Below, in pieces: positions 35,702-46,399 of a stretch of 64,000 nucleotides of DNA. The DNA is taken from the NCBI GenBank assembly GCA_026724425.1, contig JAIUCV010000001.1:4288001-4352000 (forward strand), given 5' to 3'. The notes beneath the pieces were generated by a model, which was not told the DNA's origin, made no database searches, and saw only the letters and a list, made by a program, of their open reading frames with translations. Made by a program: the position numbers and the translations under genes. Position 1 is the stretch's first letter. Every line of letters begins with the position of its first letter. The DNA is from Erythrophleum ivorense. Its lineage: Eukaryota; Streptophyta; Magnoliopsida; Fabales; Fabaceae.

Positions 35702-36861
35702 TGGAGATTATGTTCAAATTTGATCAATGGGCAAAGATTAATAATGATTTATTGGATGAAATTGCTCAACATATTGATTGTTATGGTGACTACATTCGGT
35801 TTCAATCTGTGTGTAACATTGGCATTTGATGTTGCCAAAGTTTTTTAGACATATCAAACTTCCATTGCTCTTGTTGCTGTTTGATAACAAAAGTGATACT
35901 TTATGTCCATTTTATCATGTTAAGGAAAGAAAAGTGATTTACAACATAGAGTTACCAGAGACTCAAAATACCACATTTCGTGGGTCTTGTTATAAATGGT
36001 TGATTATGATTGGGTTAAATGGAGCAGTGCAAATATTGGAGCCATTCACAAAGGTTTGTATTGATCTTCCACCATTATCTACTTTTCCAGATATTGTTGA
36101 CTATCATTGTGATAGAATTGATGAAGAATACTCTATAAGACATAAAAATGGCAAAACCTACTTTCATAACAGCTTTCATATGCAGAATGCTTATGTTGAC
36201 AAAATCATCATATCATCCCCTCCTGATGATGATCATTCAAATTTTATGGCTATAACTATTTATGGAGAGTTCTCTAAATTATGTTATTATAGACATGGTG
36301 ACAAAACATGATCAGGTTTTCCAACACAAGAATGTGGTTTTTGTGATGTCATATTTCATGAAGGGAATATTTATGCCATAAGTTATGATGATCGCACATG
36401 TGAATATGATATGAAAATAATGGCAAATAATATTAGAGGGGCACCAAAACATGTATCTTATGATGTTTGTTGTCAAAGTTACCTAGTAGGGATTGACAGT
36501 GATTTGCTCTTAGCAATAAGACACTTCAACAATAGAGAAATTAGCAAGGGTATAATTTATCAAAATACTGGATTTCACATATATAAATTGGTTGAATCTA
36601 AAGGAGATGAAGAAGCAAGATGGTTAGAGATACAAAATTTGGGTGATTACGTAATAGTGCTTGGAATCAATTCTTCTTCTGTGAACGTATTGCCTCTCTC
36701 AATTTCAAGTAATAATAGAAATTGTACCTATTATTCATATGACTATTTGGAGGCTCAATTTGCAAGTAAAGAAGATCACGACAACGGTATATTTGATTTA
36801 GAAAATCAAACAATTTATCTTTTTTTTTCCTCAACTCCAATCATATTTGTTTAGTTCCCAT
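35702..36861 (+). pseudogene. F-box/DUF295 pseudogene, full-length paralogue of 28106-29272
   Basis: Collinear with the intact gene over its whole length, beginning ATGGAGATTATGTTC. Three disabling changes are visible. First, a 1-bp deletion near 35815 (GTGTAACATTGG against GTGTAAAAATTGG) shifts frame right after FQSVC, inside the F-box. Second, TGG in GDKTW became TGA at 36309-36311. Third, an indel in the poly-T run near 36825 shifts the C-terminal end, which stops at TAG 36852-36854. Two in-frame single-codon insertions relative to the intact gene lie near 36440 and 36680. The two longest remaining open segments are 35826-36311 and 36411-36854, in the same frame. Its upstream region and 3' flank are also duplicated. 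Confidence 0.9.
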
Positions 36862-37025
36862 TTGTCTATTGTCAGTTTAGTCAAATATGTTGCATAATGG
36901 TAGTTAGTAATTTTAATATTCATATTTGAGCTTTTTTTCAGTTCTTTAAAAATATTCTTTATCGTTATTAATAGATCACTCTTTTGGAAGATATATAATT
37001 TGTTGAATTTTAGTTGTATCCTGTC

Positions 37026-37062
37026 TCATATATATATATATATATATATACATACATACACA
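37026..37062 (+). repeat. (AT)n/(AC)n-like microsatellite
   Basis: CATATATATATATATATATA followed by CATACATACACACGCACGC, just past the end of homology with the intact gene's 3' flank. Confidence 0.9.
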
Positions 37063-37271
37063 CGCACGCTCTACTATTTTGTATTGGTGTTTATGAATTT
37101 ATTGTAAAGTCATATAATACATTATATATTATTAATTAGAAGGTACATTATTATTCTCTTATTAAGAATCCAAATGCTAAATTTAAAAAATTTCACAAAA
37201 AAAAAAGATAAATGGTGCTTTCATAAACGCACGAATGTTGCAAAGTCTTTTGGTAAATGATTGAAGATGAT

Positions 37272-37591
37272 GAGCCTGTTTGAAATTGTTTTTGTTTTAA
37301 TGTTTTCAAAACATATGTTTTTAAGAACAATTTTTTAAGAACAAAAAAATTAAAAAATCTGTTTGAATCATTATTTTGAAAAGTAATTGTTTTCTATTTT
37401 TTACTTGATTCTATAGAACAAAAATTACAGAACACTGAAAAAGTGTTCTAAGTTTTTTGTTTTTGAAAACAAAATTTTATTTTTTTGTTTTACAAAACAC
37501 TTCACTAAAAACACATTATCAAACGAGTTTTTTTGTTTTTTTGTTCTTGAAAACAAAAAAATTGTTTTACAGAATCAAATCAAACAGGCCC
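37272..37591. mobile_element. MITE, 320 bp
   Basis: Imperfect terminal inverted repeats: GAGCCTGTTTGAAATTG at the left, and TCAAATCAAACAGGCCC at the right (reverse complement GGGCCTGTTTGATTTGA). The body is largely self-complementary, with TTTTTAAGAACAATTTTTT on the left and TTTGTTCTTGAAAACAAAAA on the right. GAT flanks both sides (37269-37271 and 37592-37594), a possible 3-bp target duplication. No coding capacity. The GGCCTGTTTG-type end is widespread in plant MITEs; superfamily unassigned. Confidence 0.65.
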
Positions 37592-38723
37592 GATGTAGTT
37601 TTCGTTTTCTTGTTTCTTTGCTTTTTTTTCTTTCTTGTTTTCCTTAGGTAGCGAAAGTCATTATCGTGATTTATGAATCATTAAAGCGAAAATTACCTGA
37701 AGATTTTAATATTATTTTTGCAACTCCTAAACGTAAACTGATTTCCATTATTTCTGTTCCCGAAACCTTTGCAATTACTAAAATTGCAATCTCGAATAAT
37801 TTATTTATTCTTCTTTATTTGACATGGCCTATCGTTATAAAATTGCAAAAGCACCAATTGACTTTTTTTCACTGTTAGCAAATCTAACACAATGGCTATG
37901 CATGAGGTTGAAAGAAAATAGTGATTAATTATAAAGTAAATTAAATTGATTTTCTTTAAACTTTGATAAAATTATACAGACCTTTCATATATTTTTTATC
38001 ATATATATATATATTAGTTTAATTTTAAAATTTTTAATTAAAATATCTTTCATTAAGTTAAATATATAAACTTGTATTATATATATATATCTTTAAAAAA
38101 TATAAAAATAAATTTAAATCATTCAAATTTAATTCAGACAGTTCATATCAAAGTATATGATCAGCTGAGAAGGGCAGAGAATCAGTTCCAGTAGCGAATA
38201 TGCATGGTGCATGTGTGCGTTATCAAACTGCTTTATCGATAATATAGCCGCCAGCTAGAAACCTTTTATGAGAAACTGTAAAGACTAGGGATAGGCATAT
38301 ATAATCCACATGAGGGTATCCTTCTATACAAACATGCGATTAATTGCTTATTACATAAGGTGACTAACTGATGGATTCATATCTGGAACAGCTTATCCTT
38401 GGTGGGCCGCATGCCGTTAGTAATTAAATTAAGGTTAATTAACTAGGCGAAGATTATCTGCTTTATGAAGGGGAAGAGTTGGGCCGAGGCGAAGAGAAGA
38501 TGTTATGGTAAAGCTAATTTAGTAGAACTTGCTTTATGAAGGGGAGGATTTCCAATTAATCATAATTCCAAGATCACGCTAACTTCATTTTGAAATATGA
38601 ATTAGTGTAAATTAATGATTTAATTATTTAAATATCATTTTTTAATTTAACTTTTTTAAAAAATAAAATTTATCAATTTAACCCCTTAAACATCTTTCAA
38701 TTTAATCTTTTAACTTGTTTGGT
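37592..38723. other. Intergenic
   Basis: No supported gene. A slightly GC-richer stretch with a repeated GCTTTATGAAGGGGA motif (38459 and 38531) is present; otherwise AT-rich. Confidence 0.45.
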
Positions 38724-39070
38724 CACTACTAGAAATTTGTGAAATTTAGACAGAATTTTCAGACGGACAATAATCCATGTGAAATCATAGACGAATTTCT
38801 CATGAAATAAAGCACTAAGTGTAAAGGAAAGTTTTTGTCCAAAATCCATCAGAATTTCATCCCAAAAATTTGCGCCAACTTGCTGCCAAAATATCTTTGA
38901 TAGCTTTCAAATAGATTTGTGATAGGATATTTGTTACACAATATCCGTTTGAAATCTATTTTAAATTTGAGACGATTTTCAGACAGAATATTATATAAGG
39001 ATTTAATTATTTTTTAAAAAATTTTTTGTCTATAATTCGTCTCAAATTTGAGACGAATTAGGAAAAAATA
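38724..39070. mobile_element. CACTA-type terminus with subterminal repeats
   Basis: CACTACTAGAAATTTGTGAA is a standard CACTA terminal inverted repeat. It is followed by clustered motifs typical of subterminal repeats: CAGACGGA (38762), TAGACGAATTT (38788), GAGACGATTTTCAGACAG (38971) and TTTGAGACGAATTA (39047). I found no matching right end (CTAGTAGTG), so either the partner end is lost or it was too diverged to see. Confidence 0.6.
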
Positions 39071-39629
39071 TTATATTATTATAGTATTGTTTTGTAAAAT
39101 TTGTTTATTAAAAAATTCTTTTAAATTTGGAGAAGGAATGTTATATAAATTAAAATTATACTTATACAAAATCTATACTATCTAAAATATATCTAAAGTT
39201 TTAAACAGATTTGGGATGGAATAATTTATAAAAATAACAAGTTAATGAGAAGATTTTTTTTTAAATCACAAAAGCTCAAAATAGCAAAAAAGATTGTAAA
39301 GAAAATAAACAAAGAAAATAGTAAGACAATGGCATGAAGATTAAACAATCCCAAAGATTAACATACACTTGTGTTTGTAACTATCAATTTGCTCAATGAA
39401 CTCTTATGTGATATATTTCAAGAGCCAAAATTCTATATTAATAGAAAATCTAAATTATTATTCATCAATGGAATATAGAATAACAAAAAAGTAAATAAAT
39501 AATAGCATAATATGTATAAATATATTATGTATAATAATATATATTATAATATATTGTGTATAATAATTGAAGTATTATTTATAATATAATATTATATATA
39601 TATATATATACCAAGAAAGTCTTTTCGTA

Positions 39630-39795
39630 TTACTTGCAATTAATATCAAGAGAATGAGTAAGATAAACATATGATGTATTATTGGCATATTGTAATAGAT
39701 TTAATTAAATGTTTTAACTTCTTAATTCATGTCCTCAATTTTATTTTTTGTAAACTTTTCTTTCTATCATTAGTCATTGTTTGACACACCATACT
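39630..39795 (+). repeat. Direct repeat pair A, copy 1
   Basis: TATTACTTGCAATTAATATC, ATAAACATATGATGTATTAT, TTGTAATAGATTTAATTAAA, CTTAATTCATGTCCTC. The second copy is at 40398-40562. Confidence 0.75.
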
Positions 39796-40397
39796 TTGGT
39801 CCAGCTAATTTACATATCCAAGACTTGTATTATGTGTATATATATTTGACCTTTACGTCATTATATAGTGTTATTTGAGATATCATTCTAATATTATAAT
39901 TTTACAAAAAAATGATGTCATATTTCAAGTTTTAAAATATAAATAATCATAATAATTGATATATGTAACTAAACATGAGAATTTTATATTTCTTGAAATG
40001 ATAGATACCATCACTTATTATATTAAATGTAAATATATTAAATATTATAGTATCTTATGTTATCATATCTCATACAAGAATATTTAAAAAAAAAAAAAAT
40101 TTAGCGTGTGATAGTGTTTAGGGATTTTAAATTCAAACATTCACTTGTAATGAAAACTAATTTGTTATTTTAAAAACAAAGGCACTAAATTATTAAGTCA
40201 ACCATACCTAATCAATTAAAAAAAATTTCTTGTGAATAAAGGTGCTGAATCATTATTATAGAAGCAACAAAAAAATATTGCCCATTTGATATTTCTGAAT
40301 TCCCCTCTCTCTCCTTTTTCTATTTATTTAAGTTTATAAAAAGAATAGAAAAAAGGACCATCTACTGGACACGTAGAGAAGCTAGAGAGAATTTTTT

Positions 40398-40562
40398 CTT
40401 ATTACTTGCAATTAATATCTAGAATGAGAAAAATAAACATATGATGCATTGTTGGCATGTTGTAATAGATTTAATTAAATTTTTTAAATTCTTAATTTAT
40501 GGCCTCGATTTTAGTTTTCGCAAATCTCTCATTCTATTGTTATTCATGATTTGATACACTAT
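40398..40562 (+). repeat. Direct repeat pair A, copy 2
   Basis: TATTACTTGCAATTAATATC, ATAAACATATGATGCATTGT, TTGTAATAGATTTAATTAAA. Partner of 39630-39795. Confidence 0.75.
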
Positions 40563-40740
40563 AGTAGACATTTACTTGCTCATAATTTAAAATTCCAAAA
40601 TTCTATTATCAAATTTTAAATATTTGAAAATTATATATGGATAACTTAAAATTTTGAAGAATCTTATACATTAGCTAAAATATAATTTTAACTTTTAATA
40701 AATTGAGAAAATGTAATAGTTAGAAACCAAAATCAAAATA

Positions 40741-41035
40741 AGTAATTACATGTAATTTTCTAAATATTTATTGCGTTAATATAGTTTTATTTTTTCTGTG
40801 TTTTTACTTACCTGTCCTTATTTCTTTAATTAGATAGAATCCTAAGTGATGCATGAGGATACATAATAAAAATAAAATTAATTTTATATTTATTTTATGT
40901 AAAATGATGAAAAAAACTTCATCTAATTATTTGGTGGGTTTGAGTAAATGTAATTTTCTAAATATTTATTGCGTTATATAGTTTTATTTTTCCTTCTCTG
41001 TTTTTCACTTACCCATCCTTCTTTCTTTAATAGTA
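40741..41035 (+). repeat. Direct repeat pair B (two 90-bp copies)
   Basis: TGTAATTTTCTAAATATTTA, TTGCGTTA, TAGTTTTATTTTT and ACTTACC occur at 40749-40830 and again at 40949-41030, about 200 bp apart. Confidence 0.75.
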
Positions 41036-41464
41036 CATCTATTCTACCCTAACTCATGATGATCGATTGAAGTTTTTTGAAATATGAAAGGATTAGACAA
41101 GTGATGCATGTGACGCATCGTTTAAGGAGTGTTTGACAGAAAATAGCTACTGCACCTTTTAATTTTTTTTGGGTTAATCTCAATTATTTTTTAATTTAAA
41201 AAATAAAAAATAAAATAAAAATAATTTTTTTAATTTCTATCAAACAAATAATTTTATCCAATAAAAATCAAAAAATTATCTTTATTCTATATTTTATTTT
41301 TTAAAATAAAAAATGAATAACTAAAATTTAAAAATAAAATAGAAAACTCTACTACTCAACTTAAATAATGCAAAATTGATCTCGTTTGACTAAATGCAAC
41401 TTCAAATACACATTACCATATTTTTATATTTTATCTTTTACCTCATCCCACTACAAAAAAAAAA

Positions 41465-42190
41465 GGCTTTTAGTGGCGACAAAAGTCGCCACTAAAAATA
41501 CAAAAGTTGCCACTAAATCTTTATAGTGGCGACAAAAGGTCGTTGCCAAGTTGTCACAAATACAACTGTAGCAAAAAGACTTTAGTGGCGACGAAAATGA
41601 TCGCCACTAAAAATGACAATTAGTGGCAACGTCCATCGCCACTAAAGGGCAAAACAAAAATTGCATCAACCTATCGTCGCTAAAAACTTGTTAATTAGTG
41701 GCAAAAATTGCCACAATTAGTGGCAACCTATTGTCGCCACTAATTGTTATAGTTTTAGTGGCGACCTATTGTTGCCACTAAATATCAAAGTTTTTAGTGG
41801 CAACGCATCGTCGCCACTAATTCTACTAGTGTTAGTGGCGACCACGGTTGCCACTAATTCTTATAGTTTTTAGTGACATCTTATAGTCGTCACTAATTCT
41901 TATAGTTTTAGTGGCAACCTACCGTCGCCACTAATTCAACTATTTTTAGTAACATCTTATAGTCGTCACTAATTCTTATAGTTTTAGTAACAACCTATTG
42001 TTGCCACTAATTCAACTAGTTTTAGTGACATCTTATGGTCGCCACTAATTTTTATAGTTTTAGTGACAATTCATGGTCGCCACTAATTATTACAGTTTTG
42101 TAATGAATTCTAATTATGTTGTTGCCACTAAATTTATTTCTGAATCAGTTATCTTTGAAGTATTTAATGACAACCTATTATTGCCATTAA
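41465..42190. repeat. CACTA subterminal repeat array
   Basis: Roughly twenty copies of a TTTTAGTGGCGAC-type word in both orientations, often paired as TTAGTGGCGACNNNNTCGCCACTAA so that each pair could form a small hairpin (for example 41470-41498, 41715-41743, 41753-41781). These are the presumed transposase-binding sites. Many copies carry GGCAAC, TTGCCAC or GTGACA variants, as expected from CpG decay. Confidence 0.85.
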
Positions 42191-42199
42191 AGGTGACAG

Positions 42200-42718
42200 A
42201 ATTTTTTTTGAAAATATTTTATTTGTAATTACACGTTATTTGCTTAAAAAAATAACAGAATTCAAATAGTTCTAAAATCAACTTCAAAAGATATGAGACG
42301 ACAATGATAAAATCAAAGTACAACAACTAAATTGAATTACATCAAAAGAAGATTTTGATTAAAAACAAAGAGTAAACTCAATAAAGTCGTAGTCAAATAC
42401 ATAAACAACAATGAGAAAACTAAAGTTACAAATTGTACATTCACTAGTAATAGTTGTTGAACTTCTCAAAAAAAAAAAAACTAGTGAGGTGGACTATATT
42501 TAATATGCTCTGTTATTCTTTGAAGCACATTCAACCTGTAAGAGGAGGAAAAAAAAGTGTTATTGAATTTAATACTAGTAATTACTTTGGGTTAAAAGAG
42601 AAACAATAACAGTTAAAATATCAAATAGCATTTAAATTAAAATTTGAAGTTTGAACCATGCTTAAATAAATATTTAAACTAGTAGGAAAGAAGCAGTGAT
42701 TTATAAACATACCGCTAT
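42200..42718. other. CACTA 3' non-coding region
   Basis: AT-rich sequence between the subterminal array and the last recognised coding segment of the second gene (reading minus). It may contain 3'UTR sequence; nothing specific can be assigned. Confidence 0.4.
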
Positions 42719-44662
42719 TTATCTATATTTATTGAGCTGGTCTACTTGAAATATTGCTACTTGAAGGTAAATGCCCCTATTAGAATTAAAAAAAAAATAG
42801 TAAGTATTGTTTATTCTTAGAAATAGGAAAGAAAGTGTGTTATATACCTGCTGGTGTAATGTGGACAACAAGGTAGCAACTTGTGCACGAACTTCATCCT
42901 GCACTTGTTGGGCCATCTGAGATCGCTCTTGTTGGAGCTTCTTTTCAAATTCTTCTTGCATTTTTTGCTCCATTTCTTCGCGCTCTTGTGCCATCTGGGC
43001 ACGGTCCTCCCCCCGTTTTCGTTCCATTTCTTCCCTGACTTGTTCTATTGCAGATGACACCCTATAGTCCACGTCAACTTGGTCAATAGGTCTCTTTTTT
43101 AGAGGTTTCTTTCCATAACCCTTTCCACGAACAAACCCTGACCGTGCACCCAATACAGTAGATAAAATTTCATCTCCAGTCATGCGAGATTCAACTTTAG
43201 ATGATTGTTGTCGAACAACAAGCTCATGTAAACAACCCTTCAGTTTAGTTAACAAATTTAAAACATATACAATAAATTGAAATTAAGCAAAGATAAAAAA
43301 TTAAAAGATGTTGAAAAGTTACATGAATCTCTTGTGACTTGGGATCAGCCCACTCTATCTCCCCATCCTTTGTACGACGAGTGTGTTGCGCCTCTCATAC
43401 CACGTCAGGTCCCGCTAGTTCACCAGTAATAGGATCCCTCTAGAATATTTGTAAATAGCATTATTTCATCTTATAATAAAAAAAAAAATTCTTATACAGA
43501 AGTACACGGGTAAATAAAAAATGAAGAGTCCATCCTTACCAGACTATGCTCTACCTCCGCAAACGACCGCGTGCTACATGTATGTTTAGTTACTTGCTTT
43601 CCTCTATTTAGTTTATTTCTATTACTCATCACCTAAAAGTGGACAAAAATATTTATTATTATTTAAAGATAGTTATGAGAATTGTTTATAAGGAAACAAG
43701 GTCAAACTATATTATAGAACAAGAGTACATTACCTTAAAATCTTCAGTAGCCCAATGCTGGAGCAACCACTCCCAATCTATAGGATGCACATCAACCGGT
43801 CGAATTGCACGCCTATCTTCATCTGTATCTAGAAATTTGACAAGATCATGTAACTTTGTCTTCCAACTCCTAAACAACCTCTGTAAAGTGCTAAGCGTAA
43901 AACGCTTCATCAATGACTCAGCTTGACCCTCTCGTTGTTCAAATTTATCCTATAGACCACAAACATAAATAGTTATAGTTACATATATAAAGGGTTTAAA
44001 ATTAATAAAACAATTTAATTTGTATAAATGTCTATACACAAACATATTACCTTAACTTTTAACCACCTAATATCCCATATTTTTCTTGTTAGGCAGGCCA
44101 ATCACCATCTCTAAATAAACAAGTGGTCCGAACCACCAAGCCATAATAACTGGAGAACTCTCAAGCACCATCTCCAACAGCCCGCTCAAAGTCTTCAGGG
44201 ATGTCAATAATAATCTTTCTACCATGTTTTGTCTTCAAATCAACAGACATACACTTATATTTCCCTCGGCCTTTCTTAATAGTGCTACAAGAAACTGAAT
44301 AAAACATGTAGGTTATGGAAAATCATTGCAATTAGATAGACATATATGTGTGCGCGTGTGTGTGTGTGCATGTGAGGGGGGAGAAATAAAATAAACCATA
44401 ATTAAACAAAATCTAAAGGTGATTATACCTGCACTACTCTGGTTAAGTGATGGCTGCATGGGTGGAGAATCTTCGTGTTCTTGTTGTGTCACAGATGGTG
44501 GTAGTATGGGTGAAGTAGACTCCCTGCTCTCAGAAACATTCTCTATGACAAGTCATGGTGGTGATGTCACATCACCTATGTGGTCGCATCTCAACTGACC
44601 ACTGCCACGTCCATTCCCTCTTCCCCCCTTCCTCCAACCCTGCCACGTCCACCACTTGACAT
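42719..44662 (-). pseudogene. CACTA second gene (Transposase_24 type, TNPA-position), decayed
   Basis: Read from 44662 downward. (1) A Gly/Arg-rich start MSSGGRGRVGGRG, then SPPMQPSLNQSS, ending at a donor-like site at 44429, with a frame shift and stops. (2) 44290-44050: KKGRGKYKCMSVDLKTKHGR and IPEDFERAVGD, then stops. (3) 43951-43734: the Transposase_24 core, TLSTLQRLFRSWKTKLHDLV and RRAIRPVDVHPIDWEWLLQH. (4) 43630-43540: NRNKLNRGKQVTKHTCSTRS. (5) 43440-43325: RDPITGELAGPDVV, stop, then THTRR-like and WADP. (6) 43255-42830, still open: MTGDEILSTVLGARSGFVRG, then a Glu/Arg/Gln-rich coiled coil of about 75 residues (EQVREEMERKRGEDRAQMAQ). Exons are separated by AT-rich introns with plausible GT-AG edges. 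At least four stops or shifts make it non-functional. Confidence 0.8.
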
Positions 44663-44821
44663 TTTCTGCAAAATTGTAAATAAGAAAAGAGATATAGTAG
44701 TTTGAATTCAAATGCTAACTTAAATTTATAAACATAAGGCAATATGTTTATACGTACACTACCAGAAAACATTTAATCCAAGTTATAAGTAGTATCATTT
44801 GTGTCGTTTGCATCATCATCA

Positions 44822-45712
44822 TCAATATGTTTGTCGTAAGACACCGTCATTAATATGTTCTTCCATGTGCCATCTCATATCTTTAGCTATTTGTTGAGCC
44901 ATGTACAGCCGTTGCAACCTAGGCTTTAATGGAAAATGTTGCAACACTTTACGGGGCACTTTCTTGCCTTTGTGACCATCCAATTTCCATCTAGACATGT
45001 TGCACTTAGGGCATAATTTTGCATTTGCGTGTTCTCGCCAATATAAGATGCAATCATTTTCACATGCATCAATCTTAGTATAACCCAATCCGAGCTCCCT
45101 AACAACCTTCCTTGCTTCATAGTAATTGTCAGGTACTAATACGCCTTTAGGTAAGACATCTTTGAATAAACTCAACAATGTATCCATAGATTTGTTACTC
45201 CAATAGTTGAGGCATTTCAGATGAAGGAGTTTGACAATGAAAGATAGCTTTGTCACATTATTACAACCTGGATAAAGTTCAGTTTGAGCATCTTCTAACA
45301 ATTTAAAAAATTGGCTAGCTTGCAAGTTAGGCGACTCAGTTGAATATGTTTCACTGAATGCATCATGTAACATCTCAATGATGTCATCATCTTCGTCATT
45401 ATTCGCAGGTGCTTCGTCATTTGCATGCTGGAGGGGACTATGGATACTAGGTCGAGCTTCTCCATGTGAGTCCCACACTTTGTAACTTTCATTGAATCCC
45501 TTCTTAAACAGATCTGCCCTTACTTCACTTCTTATTTTCCATGCTGTATTCTTGCACCCCTTACATGGGCATCGAATCATATCAGTCACCCCAACTTGGT
45601 TGAATGCCCATTGAAGAAACTCATCAACACCTTGTCTATATGCCATATCAGCCCTATTCCTAATGTACATCCAACTTTTATCCATCCCTAAATCTAACAT
45701 GAATGTTTTCAA
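44822..45712 (-). pseudogene. CACTA TNP2 transposase, N-terminal fragment
   Basis: Open frame of 296 residues; the native start is probably the tenth residue (MDKSWMYIRNRADMAYRQGV, at 45685). It contains the transposase-associated domain with CPCKGC at about 48-53 and KKGFNESYKVWDSHGE. An acidic linker (about 108-118, EDDDIIEMLHDAF) follows, then LSFIVKLLHLKCLNYWSNKS, and a CENDC...CPKC cysteine cluster ending CNMSRWK. The frame stops after HINDGVLRQTY. In full transposases the corresponding HxxDGVLRHP motif leads into the catalytic Transposase_21 domain. That domain, several hundred residues, is deleted; the second gene's first exon begins about 160 bp on. No disabling mutation lies inside the surviving part, so loss by deletion is relatively recent. 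Confidence 0.9.
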
Positions 45713-45750
45713 AGTAAGTATTTCTAACTCATTTTTAATTATACATGTCT

Positions 45751-46399
45751 ATATTATATAGAACACTAAGAAAGAGATATATTTCTCTTTGGCATACACT
45801 ACATAGACTCTTATGTCATCTAGAACACAAGTATTTAGTTCATCAAATAATCAAACCAATTCAAAGGTGAAATCCTCGACAAACAACTAGTTCATTTCAT
45901 AACTTCCTTACGGCAACATGTATCTATGTAAATCTAAGGCATGAAGAAAAATAGACATGTATGATACAAGTAGGTATGTTGCATCTTACATCTTTTGTAT
46001 ATAATCAGCCAAGAAGATTTGAATAATTTAACTATATGTGATAAGGTTCACCCACATAAAGTAGTTCACAAGACAAAGTCATTTAGCTATTAATTTGTCA
46101 TAGCATAACAAGGTAATTTTACATAGGCCATCAGATGACAATTGCAACCTTTGAGTGTGACAGAAACAAGGAAGTTGTCATGATGATAACAAAGTTGAGA
46201 TTACAACATTGTTGGACCCATTTCAACTTCACCTATGTATGTTACCAACATATAAATCCTAAAAGTAGTTCCTACTAGATCTTTTACACATGTGGAAGGA
46301 AATCGTCCCATGTAACATAGCGTCAACCCACTAACAAGAGCAATAATAGATTCCCCCACATGATAAAATTTCTCAATCAATGACAATAGACAGAGAAAA
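45751..46399. other. Region beyond TNP2, right CACTA end not found
   Basis: Expected to contain the promoter and right subterminal repeats of the CACTA element, but none of the TTTTAGTGGC words occur. A minus-strand frame at 46201-46386 has no motif. Confidence 0.4.

Larger units (their letters stand above)
41449..45750 (-). mobile_element. CACTA (En/Spm) transposon 1, internally deleted
   Basis: The left end CACTACAAAAAA at 41449 is a CACTA terminal inverted repeat. It is followed by about 0.7 kb of subterminal repeats and then by two genes read on the minus strand: a second gene with a Transposase_24-type core, and TNP2. This gene order is usual for plant CACTA elements, with TNP2 first. 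The DDE catalytic part of TNP2 is missing, so the element is non-autonomous. The right terminus is not found; the only TTGTAGTG beyond the genes (47612-47619) is not followed by the expected TCC and lies in a separate duplicated block. The right boundary given is only the 5' edge of recognisable TNP2. Confidence 0.85.
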
